64,000 nt of DNA from Balneola sp. (GTDB lineage: Bacteria; Bacteroidota; Rhodothermia; Balneolales; Balneolaceae): contig NZMW01000016.1 in NCBI GenBank assembly GCA_002694685.1, positions 1 to 64,000 on the forward strand, written 5' to 3'. The notes beneath the pieces are model-generated. The model was given only the letters and a program-made list of their open reading frames with translations, had not been told where the DNA came from and did no database searches. Both the position numbers and the translations under genes were made by a program. This document shows, in pieces, positions 34,060-42,413 of the stretch. The number at the start of each line of letters is the position of its first letter. The first letter of the stretch is position 1.

Positions 34060-36099
34060 TTAGTTGACTTGCCAGTAAGCTTTGGTGACTAAATCCCCAA
34101 CCATTATTCGATCCACAACATCCACTCCTTCTACCACCTCTCCTATAATGGTATAGCCGGCGTTCAGATGTGGCTTCCACTGATGCATTACAAAATATTG
34201 ACTGCCTTCTGTATCAGTGCCGGCACTGGCAATACCTACCATTCCCCTCCGGTATTCTTTTGCTGAGGCTTCAGTTGGAACTACATAGTCAGGTCCGCCG
34301 AATCCATCACCAGTCTCAACATCTCCACCCTGAATTACGAAGTTTGGCACTACCCGGTGAAAAGCTACCGAATCATAAGCTCCGGCTCTGGTTAAGCTAT
34401 CAATTCCGGAAATAGAAGCGGGAGCCGATAGTACATCCATCGCTATTTTTATAGTTCCTTTGTTCGTTTCTAATACCCAAATTGGTTCATACTCAAGCTC
34501 TGCAAGACGATCCCAGTTTGGTGTTCTGAATTTTTGAGGCTCGGCTTCAATCTCATCTACGTCCCAACCCTGACTGCGCAAAGTATTATTGAGCGCGGTG
34601 TTACTTTCTTGTGTTAAAGAATCGATCAAAGGCCGGGCTTGCTCTTCAAAATTATTAAATAACAACCCTCCAAAAACTTGGTATACTTCGATATCTGCTG
34701 GCAGGCTATACTGACTTAACACATTTTCTATTCTGTTAAAATCTCCCTGCTCCAATAAATCTGCAGATTGTAGAAACGAGACGGTCACATAGGTGATAGA
34801 GCGATCGCCTTTCTCAAGTAGATCAAACACCATAGAGCGGACTTTTTCTTTTCGTGATGAGGTTTTATCAGAAGCTTCTAATTCTCCCCACCAACCGGAA
34901 AGCGCTTGAGCTGCAAATAACACTTCCATCCTGTTTTGGCTTCCGATGTGTCCTTCCAACATATCCATATATTCATCAGGTGACGATACAGACTTATAAA
35001 TATTGAGCTTTTTGATGAGTAAATATTCATTTGATTTAGAATGAAAATTGCTAAGCGCCAAATATGGAGACTTATCAGAAAGCGCCTGTATTCCTGAGAG
35101 GCGAATAGAAGATTCTTTTTGCTGATTTTCTATGATCAGTGAAACCAATGCTTCATCGAAGGAAGCCGGTTTATCTGCATGACTTTGAATTTGATTCAGC
35201 GCCACCTCATTAACGACCGGATTTTTATGTTCCAGTAGCTTTGAGTAAACATCTTCAAGCTTTTCACTCCAGCTTACTTTACTCGTTTGTTGAGCCAATT
35301 CAATTGCCAATTGTACATCCATTGTAGAAATATCAACGACCGGCAATCTGTTAAATGCCCATTCCGCATCGCTGTTAAAAGAGATACTGAGAGCATATTG
35401 GCGAATCTCAGGACTTTCTACCCATTCATAGGCCTCCCAAACTGCTTTAATCATATCTGGGTTTTGGAGTGCTTCTCCGCTTCGGTACAACCCATACATG
35501 TAGGCCCGGTATAGATCTTCATCCTCCAACACAGCTGCATACCTGAGAATGCTCCGTTGTGTTGTTTCACCCATCTCGTAATCAATCATCAGTCGCCCAA
35601 TAGCTAAGGCTGCTTCATACTCGTAGTCAGAGTCCTCCCCAATAATTTCATTAAAATATTGCACCAGTAAATCCAAAGAAGCCTGATTACCCTGCTTCCC
35701 TAACACTAAACTGATGCCTTTCCTCAACGTGCTTCTGTTTCTCCAAAGGTCATGAAGTCTTAATAACTGAGACTCACTAATTTCATGAGCGCTCACCGAC
35801 GTCCAGGCTTCTATTGTATTCGAATATTGTACCTTGGTAATAAAGGCATCCATATCCTGAACTGGTGTACTGATCAACGCTCTCCATGCTTGCTCTCGGA
35901 TGTGTTCTTTAGGGTGATCTACAAAAGTGAGGATAGAGTCTGCATTACGATCGAAGATAAATGTGTATAGTTCCGGATAATCATCAGTAACCAACTTTGA
36001 ATACGCGCTTTCCTGCTTACATGAAGTTGCTGAAACCAATAAAATCACAGCTCCCAAAAAAGCACACATACTTTTTACACATTTCTTATTGACCTTCAT
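34060..36099 (-). CDS. HEAT-repeat lipoprotein with C-terminal cyclophilin PPIase
   Basis: 679 aa from the ATG at 36099, chosen for the GGAG 9-10 bp upstream and the clean lipoprotein signal that follows (VILLVSATSC). The frame is open to an ATG at 36144. Residues ~30-500 are helical HEAT-like repeats (EHIREQAWRALISTPVQD, then EYEAALAIGRLMIDYE). The last ~150 residues are a cyclophilin: FHRVVPNFVIQGGD with the active Arg, GFGGPDYVVPTEAS, GMVGIASAGTDTEGSQYFVMHQ and NAGYTIIGEVVEG. A lipid-anchored periplasmic proline isomerase with a large scaffold, likely a chaperone for envelope proteins. Divergent from lexA, which starts 51 bp away. Confidence 0.9.
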   Translation of the reverse strand: MKVNKKCVKSMCAFLGAVILLVSATSCKQESAYSKLVTDDYPELYTFIFDRNADSILTFVDHPKEHIREQAWRALISTPVQDMDAFITKVQYSNTIEAWTSVSAHEISESQLLRLHDLWRNRSTLRKGISLVLGKQGNQASLDLLVQYFNEIIGEDSDYEYEAALAIGRLMIDYEMGETTQRSILRYAAVLEDEDLYRAYMYGLYRSGEALQNPDMIKAVWEAYEWVESPEIRQYALSISFNSDAEWAFNRLPVVDISTMDVQLAIELAQQTSKVSWSEKLEDVYSKLLEHKNPVVNEVALNQIQSHADKPASFDEALVSLIIENQQKESSIRLSGIQALSDKSPYLALSNFHSKSNEYLLIKKLNIYKSVSSPDEYMDMLEGHIGSQNRMEVLFAAQALSGWWGELEASDKTSSRKEKVRSMVFDLLEKGDRSITYVTVSFLQSADLLEQGDFNRIENVLSQYSLPADIEVYQVFGGLLFNNFEEQARPLIDSLTQESNTALNNTLRSQGWDVDEIEAEPQKFRTPNWDRLAELEYEPIWVLETNKGTIKIAMDVLSAPASISGIDSLTRAGAYDSVAFHRVVPNFVIQGGDVETGDGFGGPDYVVPTEASAKEYRRGMVGIASAGTDTEGSQYFVMHQWKPHLNAGYTIIGEVVEGVDVVDRIMVGDLVTKAYWQVN

Positions 36100-36149
36100 A
36101 GACAAACTCCGTTTATTACACATGTTTCTTACATTAAATATCATTCGCT

Positions 36150-36806
36150 ATGGACAATGCACATTTGACTCGTAAACAGCATGAATTCTTCACCTTCATT
36201 GTAGATTATAAAAAAGACAATGAAGTCTGGCCCACTTACCGTGAGATTGCTGATCATTTTGGATATGCCTCACCCAACAGCGTTACCCAAAATATACAGG
36301 CGCTACTCAAGAAAGGCTATCTGGTTAAGCGAAATGATGAAGAATATGATTTGCCTGCCGAGAAGAAGAGCTTACTTGGAGAAACGGATGAACAAGAAGG
36401 AATACCTGTTCGCGGCTTAATCGCTGCCGGATACCTGCAGGAAGCTGTTGAAGCTAACTTGGGAAGTATCACCATGGATACCCTATTCCCAAATTTAGAT
36501 GACCTGTTTGCGCTTCGCGTTTCTGGATTCAGTATGAAAGATGTGGGTATCTACGACGGCGACTTTGTGCTCCTTATGGATACCGATGTCAAGAATGGAG
36601 ATATCGGTGCGGTGCTCTATGACGGCGAAACCAGTCTTAAAAAAATCTACTGGGATGACAATGGTTTACGCTTAGAACCTGCGAATGAAGATTATGACGA
36701 CATCTTCATCGAGCCCGACGTGTTCGAAGAAGTCCGGATTATTGGTAAGTATATCGGTCATGTAAACCGTCAAGGATTCCAGCGAGCTGTACCTCTTGTC
36801 GCTTAA
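36150..36806 (+). CDS. lexA: LexA repressor, SOS regulator
   Basis: 218 aa. The N-terminal winged HTH (LTRKQHEFFTFIVDYKKDNEVWPTYREIADHFGYASPNSVTQNIQALLKKGYL) is LexA-like. The autocleavage site A93-G94 lies in GLIAAGYLQEA, the catalytic S128 in VSGFSMKDVGIYDGD, and the base Lys at 164/165 in TSLKKIYW. RecA-stimulated self-cleavage relieves repression of SOS genes. No SOS box consensus for this phylum is known to me, and no dyad is evident in its 50 bp leader. Convergent with a small hypothetical gene. Confidence 0.96.
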   Translation: MDNAHLTRKQHEFFTFIVDYKKDNEVWPTYREIADHFGYASPNSVTQNIQALLKKGYLVKRNDEEYDLPAEKKSLLGETDEQEGIPVRGLIAAGYLQEAVEANLGSITMDTLFPNLDDLFALRVSGFSMKDVGIYDGDFVLLMDTDVKNGDIGAVLYDGETSLKKIYWDDNGLRLEPANEDYDDIFIEPDVFEEVRIIGKYIGHVNRQGFQRAVPLVA

Positions 36807-36810
36807 TTTA

Positions 36811-37047
36811 TTAAGGCAAAGGGGAATTATCCGGCAAATGAGTGGACAGATCTTTGTTGTCTTCAATAGTCGTGGCTTTAAAAGGTACTTTTAACTTAGC
36901 GGGCACTGTTACGAATCTCCCGTTCGAATCCTTTCGTGCTTCATGCAGCTGAGAGTCTTTTATCCAAGCTCTTCCCCCATCACGCTGAAGTCTTTTAGTA
37001 TTTTTGTATTTAAATGCTTGTTCGTGTAAAGAAGGTAATTTCTTCAT
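36811..37047 (-). CDS. Small hypothetical protein
   Basis: 78 aa, basic in the first half (KYKNTKRLQRDGGRAWIKDSQLHEARKD) with an unstructured acidic/proline end (LSTHLPDNSPLP). I do not recognise the family. It fills the gap between lexA and rplU, ends 4 bp from the lexA stop and starts with ATG. Compositional pattern and position favour a real gene, but no motif proves it. Confidence 0.5.
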   Translation of the reverse strand: MKKLPSLHEQAFKYKNTKRLQRDGGRAWIKDSQLHEARKDSNGRFVTVPAKLKVPFKATTIEDNKDLSTHLPDNSPLP

Positions 37048-37185
37048 AATGCTTTCCTGAATTACTTTTCTCTGAATTTAAGTGAAGTTTATGAATTTAT
37101 CAGTACAGATTTGCTTTGTTTTCTGAAGACTAAACCTTATCTTTTCAAGCTCTGAACTAAACGCAAAGAAAGAAATTAACAGATT

Positions 37186-37716
37186 ATGTACGCTATTGTT
37201 GAAATAGGCGGACACCAATACAAAGTAGCTGAAAACGACGTGCTTTTTGTGGACAAGCAAAACGCTGACGATGACAAGCTTACCTTTGATAAAGTGTTGC
37301 TAATTAAAGATGACAACGGAAATGTGAATATTGGAACTCCTAATGTTGAAGGAGCTGAGATTTCCGCTACGATCTTAGATACGGTGAAAGCTGACAAAGT
37401 ATTAGTATTTAAGAAAAAACGCCGTAAAGGATATCAGAAGCTGAATGGACACCGACAAGTGATGTCTCAGATTCAAATTGAGAGTATCTCTACTTCCGGT
37501 TCTGCTCCTAAGAAAAAGAAGGCAGCAAAGAAAGATGACGCTCCTGCTAAAAAGGCTGAAGCTAAATCCTCCGAAAAAGAAGCAGCTTCCAAAAAAGAAG
37601 AAGGCAAAGATCTAAGTTCAATGACAGTTGCTGAACTTACTGATTTAGCGAAAGAAAGAGGCCTTACCGGGTACTCGAGTATGAGAAAAGCTGAACTGAT
37701 CGACGCTCTAAAATAA
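37186..37716 (+). CDS. rplU: 50S ribosomal protein L21 with C-terminal SAP/Rho-N-like extension
   Basis: 176 aa; normal bacterial L21 is about 103. The L21 domain occupies residues 1 to ~102 (YAIVEIGGHQYKVAENDVLFVD at the start, KKRRKGYQKLNGHRQ then IQIESI at the end). A Lys/Ala/Glu-rich linker follows, and the last 35 residues (LSSMTVAELTDLAKERGLTGYSSMRKAELIDAL) match the Rho-N/SAP helix-extended-helix fold that binds nucleic acid. The extra domain may contact rRNA or mRNA. rpmA is 27 bp downstream, the normal rplU-rpmA order. Confidence 0.95.
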   Translation: MYAIVEIGGHQYKVAENDVLFVDKQNADDDKLTFDKVLLIKDDNGNVNIGTPNVEGAEISATILDTVKADKVLVFKKKRRKGYQKLNGHRQVMSQIQIESISTSGSAPKKKKAAKKDDAPAKKAEAKSSEKEAASKKEEGKDLSSMTVAELTDLAKERGLTGYSSMRKAELIDALK

Positions 37717-37743
37717 ATTTTTCAATAATAAACCCTTACTATT

Positions 37744-38001
37744 ATGGCACATAAGAAAGGTCAAGGTTCGACAAGAAACGGTCGCGATTCCAATCCAAAA
37801 ATGCTTGGTGTTAAAAAATTCGGTGGTGAATTTGTTCGCGCCGGAGGAATCATTGTACGTCAACGCGGTACAAAATTTCACCCCGGTGATAACGTACAAC
37901 GTGGTGGCGATGATACTTTATTCGCAACATCAGACGGAACAGTAAATTTTGCAGTTCGTTCTGGCGGACGCAAGCACGTTAATGTAGAGCCTCTCAACTG
38001 A
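37744..38001 (+). CDS. rpmA: 50S ribosomal protein L27
   Basis: 85 aa, standard length. [48 protein letters not shown] is the diagnostic L27 N-terminus; no extra leader that would need cleavage is present. It contacts tRNA at the peptidyl-transferase centre. Ends the rplU operon with an intrinsic terminator at 38022-38058. Confidence 0.98.
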   Translation: MAHKKGQGSTRNGRDSNPKMLGVKKFGGEFVRAGGIIVRQRGTKFHPGDNVQRGGDDTLFATSDGTVNFAVRSGGRKHVNVEPLN

Positions 38002-38021
38002 TCTACATTTATAAGAATTTA

Positions 38022-38058
38022 AAGCCTCGTACATACTTTTTGTGCGAGGCTTTTTTTA
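38022..38058 (+). terminator. Intrinsic terminator of rplU-rpmA
   Basis: AAGCCTCG is followed by a short loop region and CGAGGCTT, with a T-rich run right after it. It lies about 20 bp past the rpmA stop. Confidence 0.8.
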
Positions 38059-38070
38059 TATCTTCTAATT

Positions 38071-38724
38071 ATGAAAAATCCATCAATACCTGGTCTTGAT
38101 CTTGATGTTAACAACATCTACTGCATAGGGCGGAATTATGCTCAGCATGCTAAAGAAATGGGCAGCGCTATACCCAAAGTCCCTCTGGTTTTTTTAAAAC
38201 CTCTTGGAACCATTTGCCATAACGACGCTACAATTTCGATTCCACCTCATAGTAATGATGTTCATTACGAAGCTGAAATTGTGATCGCAATTTCAAAAGA
38301 AGGAAAGAATATTTCGCACGGTTCAGCTATGGATCATGTGGGCGGGTATGGAGTTGGAATCGACTTTACTGCGCGTGATATTCAATCCATTTCTAAAAAA
38401 CAGGGTCAACCCTGGACCATAGCGAAAGGATTTGATAATTTTGCGCCAATCAGCTCCTTCGTGCCATTTTCAGAAATTAATAATCCAGACGATCTAGATA
38501 TCAAACTATTCCAGAATGGGTTTGTGAAGCAACATGGAAATTCTTCTGAAATGATCTTCCCTGTTCCTAACCTTATTAACTTTCTGTCCGGCATTTTCAC
38601 TCTATATCCGGGAGATCTGATTTTCACCGGTACGCCGGAAGGAGTTGGCCCGGTTGCTTCAGGAGATAAACTGGAGGTACTTCTCGACAATGGAATAACA
38701 ACACTAACGGTGAATATCGAGTAA
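38071..38724 (+). CDS. Fumarylacetoacetate hydrolase (FAH) family protein
   Basis: 217 aa. The FAH-fold core is visible: NNIYCIGRNYAQHAKEMG, then VPLVFLKPLGTICHND, the metal site HYEAEIVIAIS (E-x-E), and DFTARDIQSISKKQGQPWTIAKGFDNFAP, ending in TLYPGDLIFTGTPEGVGP. These enzymes hydrolyse or decarboxylate 2-oxo-acids (acylpyruvase, oxaloacetate decarboxylase and others). Substrate unknown. It starts 70 bp after the rpmA stop, just past the terminator, and is 3 bp upstream of the M23 gene. Confidence 0.92.
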   Translation: MKNPSIPGLDLDVNNIYCIGRNYAQHAKEMGSAIPKVPLVFLKPLGTICHNDATISIPPHSNDVHYEAEIVIAISKEGKNISHGSAMDHVGGYGVGIDFTARDIQSISKKQGQPWTIAKGFDNFAPISSFVPFSEINNPDDLDIKLFQNGFVKQHGNSSEMIFPVPNLINFLSGIFTLYPGDLIFTGTPEGVGPVASGDKLEVLLDNGITTLTVNIE

Positions 38725-38727
38725 GAT

Positions 38728-40542
38728 TTGAGGCTTTTCTTCCTTTTAATTTGCAGTCTATTCTATCTACCGCTGAGTGCTCAGTCTTTGGACTACTTAT
38801 GGCCAACAAACTCAGGAAATTACCTGAGTTCAACATTTGGTGAGACTCGTTCGGCGCATTTCCATGCCGGACTTGATATCAAGACGTGGGGTCGTGAAGG
38901 GTATAAAGTGTATGCATCTAAAGAAGGTATTCTATATCGGCTTTTGGTTACCGAACGTGGGTATGGAAATGCTGTTTATCTAAAACATCCTGACGGTACC
39001 TTTACCGTCTATGCTCATATGCAGCGGTTTAATGATGCTTTTCAGGCCATGGCCGACTCTATTCGGATGATTGATTATTCTTTTGAAATGGATGTCATTA
39101 TGGATTCGCTCCAGATTAAGGTAGAGCAAGGAGATGTTATAGGGTATACAGGTTCAACCGGCATAGGCCCGCCACACCTTCACTTTGAAATTCGGGATTC
39201 TATTGAGCAGCCCATCAACGCATTAACATCAAACTTAACGGTGAAAGATGAACTGCCCCCGGTATTTTCCTCTATTATTTTGGAGCCTCTGAGCAAGGAT
39301 AGCCGAATTGAAGGACGCCCGACTTCCTATTATTCCCGTGTCAAAGAAACTCGATCCGGCGTTTATGATTTTGGAGAAGTTAACGTTTCAGGCAAAACAG
39401 GGTTTGCGGTAAATGTGTATGACCGAGCCAATGATGTTTATAATGCCTACGCCGTTTATTCTCTTGCTCTGATTCAGGATTCAGACACTCTTTTTTATGA
39501 AGAGCTGAATACCTTTAGCTATAATGAACCCAGTGAAATGACTTTGGATCGGATAGCTCCCTTCGGTTCTTCTCAAAGAGGTCACCAGCGATTATATAAA
39601 AAGGACGGCAGTAACAATCCGTTCTATATCATCACCAAAGAGCAAGCGATGCTGATACCAGAAGATTCAGCTCGGAACTACACCATTGTTGCCTCTGATT
39701 ATTTCGGAAATACTTCAACAGCTAAAATTACACTCGTTAAGAGTTCCCGCACCTCGTCTTCCTCCCTGGGTGAGCTAAATACAAATCCCGAAAAGTGGTT
39801 CTGGTCTGAAAACTGGTTTTCTCCCGATTTGAAAAGTACGATTGACTTGAGAAGAGATGATTTGGGATATCCATGGTCGGAGAATCAGCAGATTGTTCAA
39901 TTAGATTCTTCTACCTCGGTGAATTTCACAAGAATCAAACCTACTGAACCTGAAATAATCAGTACTCCCGATCAGCGATTGAAAGTTCGCTTCGGCACTC
40001 ATGCTTTTTTCGATACTTTAACTGTTGCTACGGGATACGATATAACGAATAATGAAATTCAGATCTCAATTCAGCCTCAAATGTTAGCGATCAAATCTGA
40101 CTATCAAGTTCAGCTTTATATGGGAGATGCATTTGAACCGGGCAACAAATACCGGTTATTTCAAAAAGATAACTCCGATGAGTCTTTGGATTATATCGAT
40201 TCTGAGTTAATCGGCAGAACTATTCATGCCTACCCCTCTGAGCTTGGAGAGTTTGTGATCATGCCCGATAGTACAGCTCCTGAAATTTCTTATTTCCAAG
40301 TCTATCAAACCGACTATGGGGTTTGGAAAGCTTCCGTTCAGGTGACAGATGAGGAAACTGGAATTGAATCTTCTTCTGCTGTTTTCAAAGTAAATGGAGT
40401 ACGCGGTATTGCTGAATATGATTATGAAAAAGATCTTTTGATCTATTCTCTTCCGGGCTTTGATCCTAATTCATCAAATACAGCATATATAGAGATAAAA
40501 GATAAAGCCGGAAATACAGCTCAAGCTATATTTGAAAACTGA
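38728..40542 (+). CDS. Secreted M23 family metallopeptidase
   Basis: 604 aa. The start is TTG at 38728; an in-frame stop 4 bp upstream excludes an earlier start, and the signal peptide (LFFLLICSLFYLPLSAQ) begins immediately. The LytM-type peptidase domain is N-terminal, with zinc/catalytic residues in RSAHFHAGLDIK (H46, D50) and GPPHLHFEIRD (H150, H152). The remaining ~400 residues contain Ig-like beta repeats (KITLVKSS, then VQVTDEETGIESSSAVFKVNG) that probably bind cell wall or substrate. Cleaves peptidoglycan cross-links or a secreted protein. It follows the FAH gene by 3 bp. Confidence 0.9.
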   Translation: MRLFFLLICSLFYLPLSAQSLDYLWPTNSGNYLSSTFGETRSAHFHAGLDIKTWGREGYKVYASKEGILYRLLVTERGYGNAVYLKHPDGTFTVYAHMQRFNDAFQAMADSIRMIDYSFEMDVIMDSLQIKVEQGDVIGYTGSTGIGPPHLHFEIRDSIEQPINALTSNLTVKDELPPVFSSIILEPLSKDSRIEGRPTSYYSRVKETRSGVYDFGEVNVSGKTGFAVNVYDRANDVYNAYAVYSLALIQDSDTLFYEELNTFSYNEPSEMTLDRIAPFGSSQRGHQRLYKKDGSNNPFYIITKEQAMLIPEDSARNYTIVASDYFGNTSTAKITLVKSSRTSSSSLGELNTNPEKWFWSENWFSPDLKSTIDLRRDDLGYPWSENQQIVQLDSSTSVNFTRIKPTEPEIISTPDQRLKVRFGTHAFFDTLTVATGYDITNNEIQISIQPQMLAIKSDYQVQLYMGDAFEPGNKYRLFQKDNSDESLDYIDSELIGRTIHAYPSELGEFVIMPDSTAPEISYFQVYQTDYGVWKASVQVTDEETGIESSSAVFKVNGVRGIAEYDYEKDLLIYSLPGFDPNSSNTAYIEIKDKAGNTAQAIFEN

Positions 40543-40560
40543 TTTCCGACTTTAAAAAGA

Positions 40561-40938
40561 TTATAGATAAGCAATACAGCTAATCTCTACCAGTACGTTC
40601 TTGGGAAGTGTTTTTACAGCTACCGTTTCTCTTGCAGGGGGATCAGATTTAAATCGAGCTCCATATACTTCATTAACAGCTCCAAAGTCTCCCATATCCG
40701 CTAAAAATATTGTGCATTTCAGCACATTGGAGAAATCTACACCTGCTTCAGTAAGAACAGCTTCAAGATTTTTCATGACCTGCTCAGCTTGTTCAGCAGC
40801 AGTCTCTCCCACTAACTCCATGGTTTTTGGATCTAAAGGAATTTGACCGGAACAATATAATGTACCGTTATGTGAGGTAGCTTGGCTGTAAGGGCCGATT
40901 GCAGCAGGTGCTGTGTCAGTAGAATGTATTTTTTTCAT
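40561..40938 (-). CDS. ridA: RidA family deaminase
   Basis: 125 aa, family length. The substrate-binding pattern is intact: DTAPAAIGPYSQATSHNGTLYCSGQIPLDP at the N-terminus, then FSNVLKCTIFLADMGDF and PPARETVAVKTLPKNVLVEISCIAYL at the end, with the conserved Arg in PARE. RidA hydrolyses reactive enamine/imine intermediates from PLP enzymes, which fits the nearby cystathionine-type enzyme. Single gene on the opposite strand. Confidence 0.95.
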   Translation of the reverse strand: MKKIHSTDTAPAAIGPYSQATSHNGTLYCSGQIPLDPKTMELVGETAAEQAEQVMKNLEAVLTEAGVDFSNVLKCTIFLADMGDFGAVNEVYGARFKSDPPARETVAVKTLPKNVLVEISCIAYL

Positions 40939-41034
40939 GTAAATATTCTTTAAGGATTAAATTGAAATGGAACCAAAAGCATGTGTGCTAATAAATTGCA
41001 GAAAGCAGCACATATGATTATTTTCACTAACATA

Positions 41035-41042
41035 TAAATTTG
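41035..41042 (+). promoter_or_regulatory. Bacteroidota-type -7 element before TPR gene
   Basis: TAAATTTG matches TAnnTTTG, 34 bp upstream of the ATG at 41077. A matching -33 element is not clear. Confidence 0.4.
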
Positions 41043-41076
41043 ACCCGATTTCAACCAAATACAATTTTAGATAAAA

Positions 41077-42390
41077 ATGAAAAAGCTACTTAGAAATCTA
41101 TTCTCAGCATTCTTACTTGTTGGGATACTTGCCAGTTGTGAAACTTCGGACCCTCTTATTGATGAAGCACAAAAAAATATCTTTACTCAGAGGTTTGATA
41201 GTGCCCTTTCCGTATTAGATCGTTCCATTGAAAAGAATCCTGAAACAGGACTTCCGTACTATTACAAGGCTTTGGCATATGCTGAAAAAGCAAAAACAAT
41301 TCCACAGGCCGGTGAAAGAAAAGAAACTTACACAAATTTCCGTGAGAACATTCTTACCGCAAGAGAGAAATTTGAGAGCATGGAAGAAGCTCCTTCTGAA
41401 AAAGGAGATGTAACAAACCTGGTTTTGAATACCTGGGGATTTGAGCACAACACAGCTATTGAGTACGTAAATAGTGACTCTCTGCGTGCTACCGTTGATG
41501 AGCCTATCAAAACATCTATTGCTCACCTTGAAAATGCCGTTATCATTAACCCGGACAGTACCCTTTCCTGGGATATTTTAGCTCAGGTTAGAGGAATTGA
41601 CGGAGACTATGCAGGTGCAATTTCAGCGCTCGAAACAGCGATGGATCTAAAATCACCTACTCCAGCAGAGGACTACCAAAGATTAGGAAGTTACTACAAC
41701 GCTGACGACCAGCCTGAAAAAGCAATCGACGTTTTAAACACTGGTGTTGATGCATATCCGGATAGCATTCAATTGGTTACTGTATTAGCAGATGCTTACA
41801 TGCAAGCAGGACAAAGAGACAAGTCCATGCAAACTCTTAGAAACCTTATTGAGCGTAATCCTGAGAATGCACGCTATCACTTTGCTTTAGGAACACAACT
41901 ACTACAGGCAGCCACTGAGGTGACTGAAGAGATCGATGCGAATTACGATACCATTTATGAGTACACTACTCAGCTCAGAAATAATGAAGGTGATTCTGAC
42001 GCCATTAATGCATCTATTGATTCCCTCATTTCTCAAAATGAAGAGCTCTTAGCTAGTATGAATTCATTTAGCGACCAAGCTGAAGAAGAACTTACACAGG
42101 TAACTGAACTTGATGCTAATAACGCACAAGCGTATGAGTATCTTGGAATCTCTTACCAGAATAAAGCTTCTGTTCTTTATCAAAAGAGAAACTTCACTCA
42201 GGATAATGAACTTGCTACACAGCTTGACGAACAGGCCAAAGAGATTATCCGCCAAGCTATGACAGCCTATGAAAAATCAGCGGAATTAAACCCTGATAAC
42301 CAACGAGTATGGCAATCACTTTCTCGTGTATATTTACAACTAGATATGCAGGAAAAAGCAGAAGAAGCCATGAATAAAGCGGGCATGTAA
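41077..42390 (+). CDS. TPR-repeat lipoprotein
   Basis: 437 aa with lipoprotein signal ending LASC (Cys about residue 22). Tandem tetratricopeptide-like repeats follow, e.g. TSLAHLENAVIINPDSTLSWDIL-type units around IAHLENAVIINPDS, PAEDYQRLGSYYNADDQPEKAIDVLNTG, and AMTAYEKSAELNPDNQRVWQSLSRVYLQLDMQEKAEEAM at the C-terminus. A protein-interaction scaffold on the outer membrane. The next gene, 23 bp on, is a second TPR lipoprotein with the same signal-plus-repeat plan, so they probably act as a pair. Confidence 0.85.
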   Translation: MKKLLRNLFSAFLLVGILASCETSDPLIDEAQKNIFTQRFDSALSVLDRSIEKNPETGLPYYYKALAYAEKAKTIPQAGERKETYTNFRENILTAREKFESMEEAPSEKGDVTNLVLNTWGFEHNTAIEYVNSDSLRATVDEPIKTSIAHLENAVIINPDSTLSWDILAQVRGIDGDYAGAISALETAMDLKSPTPAEDYQRLGSYYNADDQPEKAIDVLNTGVDAYPDSIQLVTVLADAYMQAGQRDKSMQTLRNLIERNPENARYHFALGTQLLQAATEVTEEIDANYDTIYEYTTQLRNNEGDSDAINASIDSLISQNEELLASMNSFSDQAEEELTQVTELDANNAQAYEYLGISYQNKASVLYQKRNFTQDNELATQLDEQAKEIIRQAMTAYEKSAELNPDNQRVWQSLSRVYLQLDMQEKAEEAMNKAGM

Positions 42391-42413
42391 TTTCCCATAT
42401 CAAAAAATTTAAT

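Noticed and set aside
37111-37143. Promoter-like TTG...TATCTT before rplU
   Set aside because: Spacing and match are too weak to support a call.
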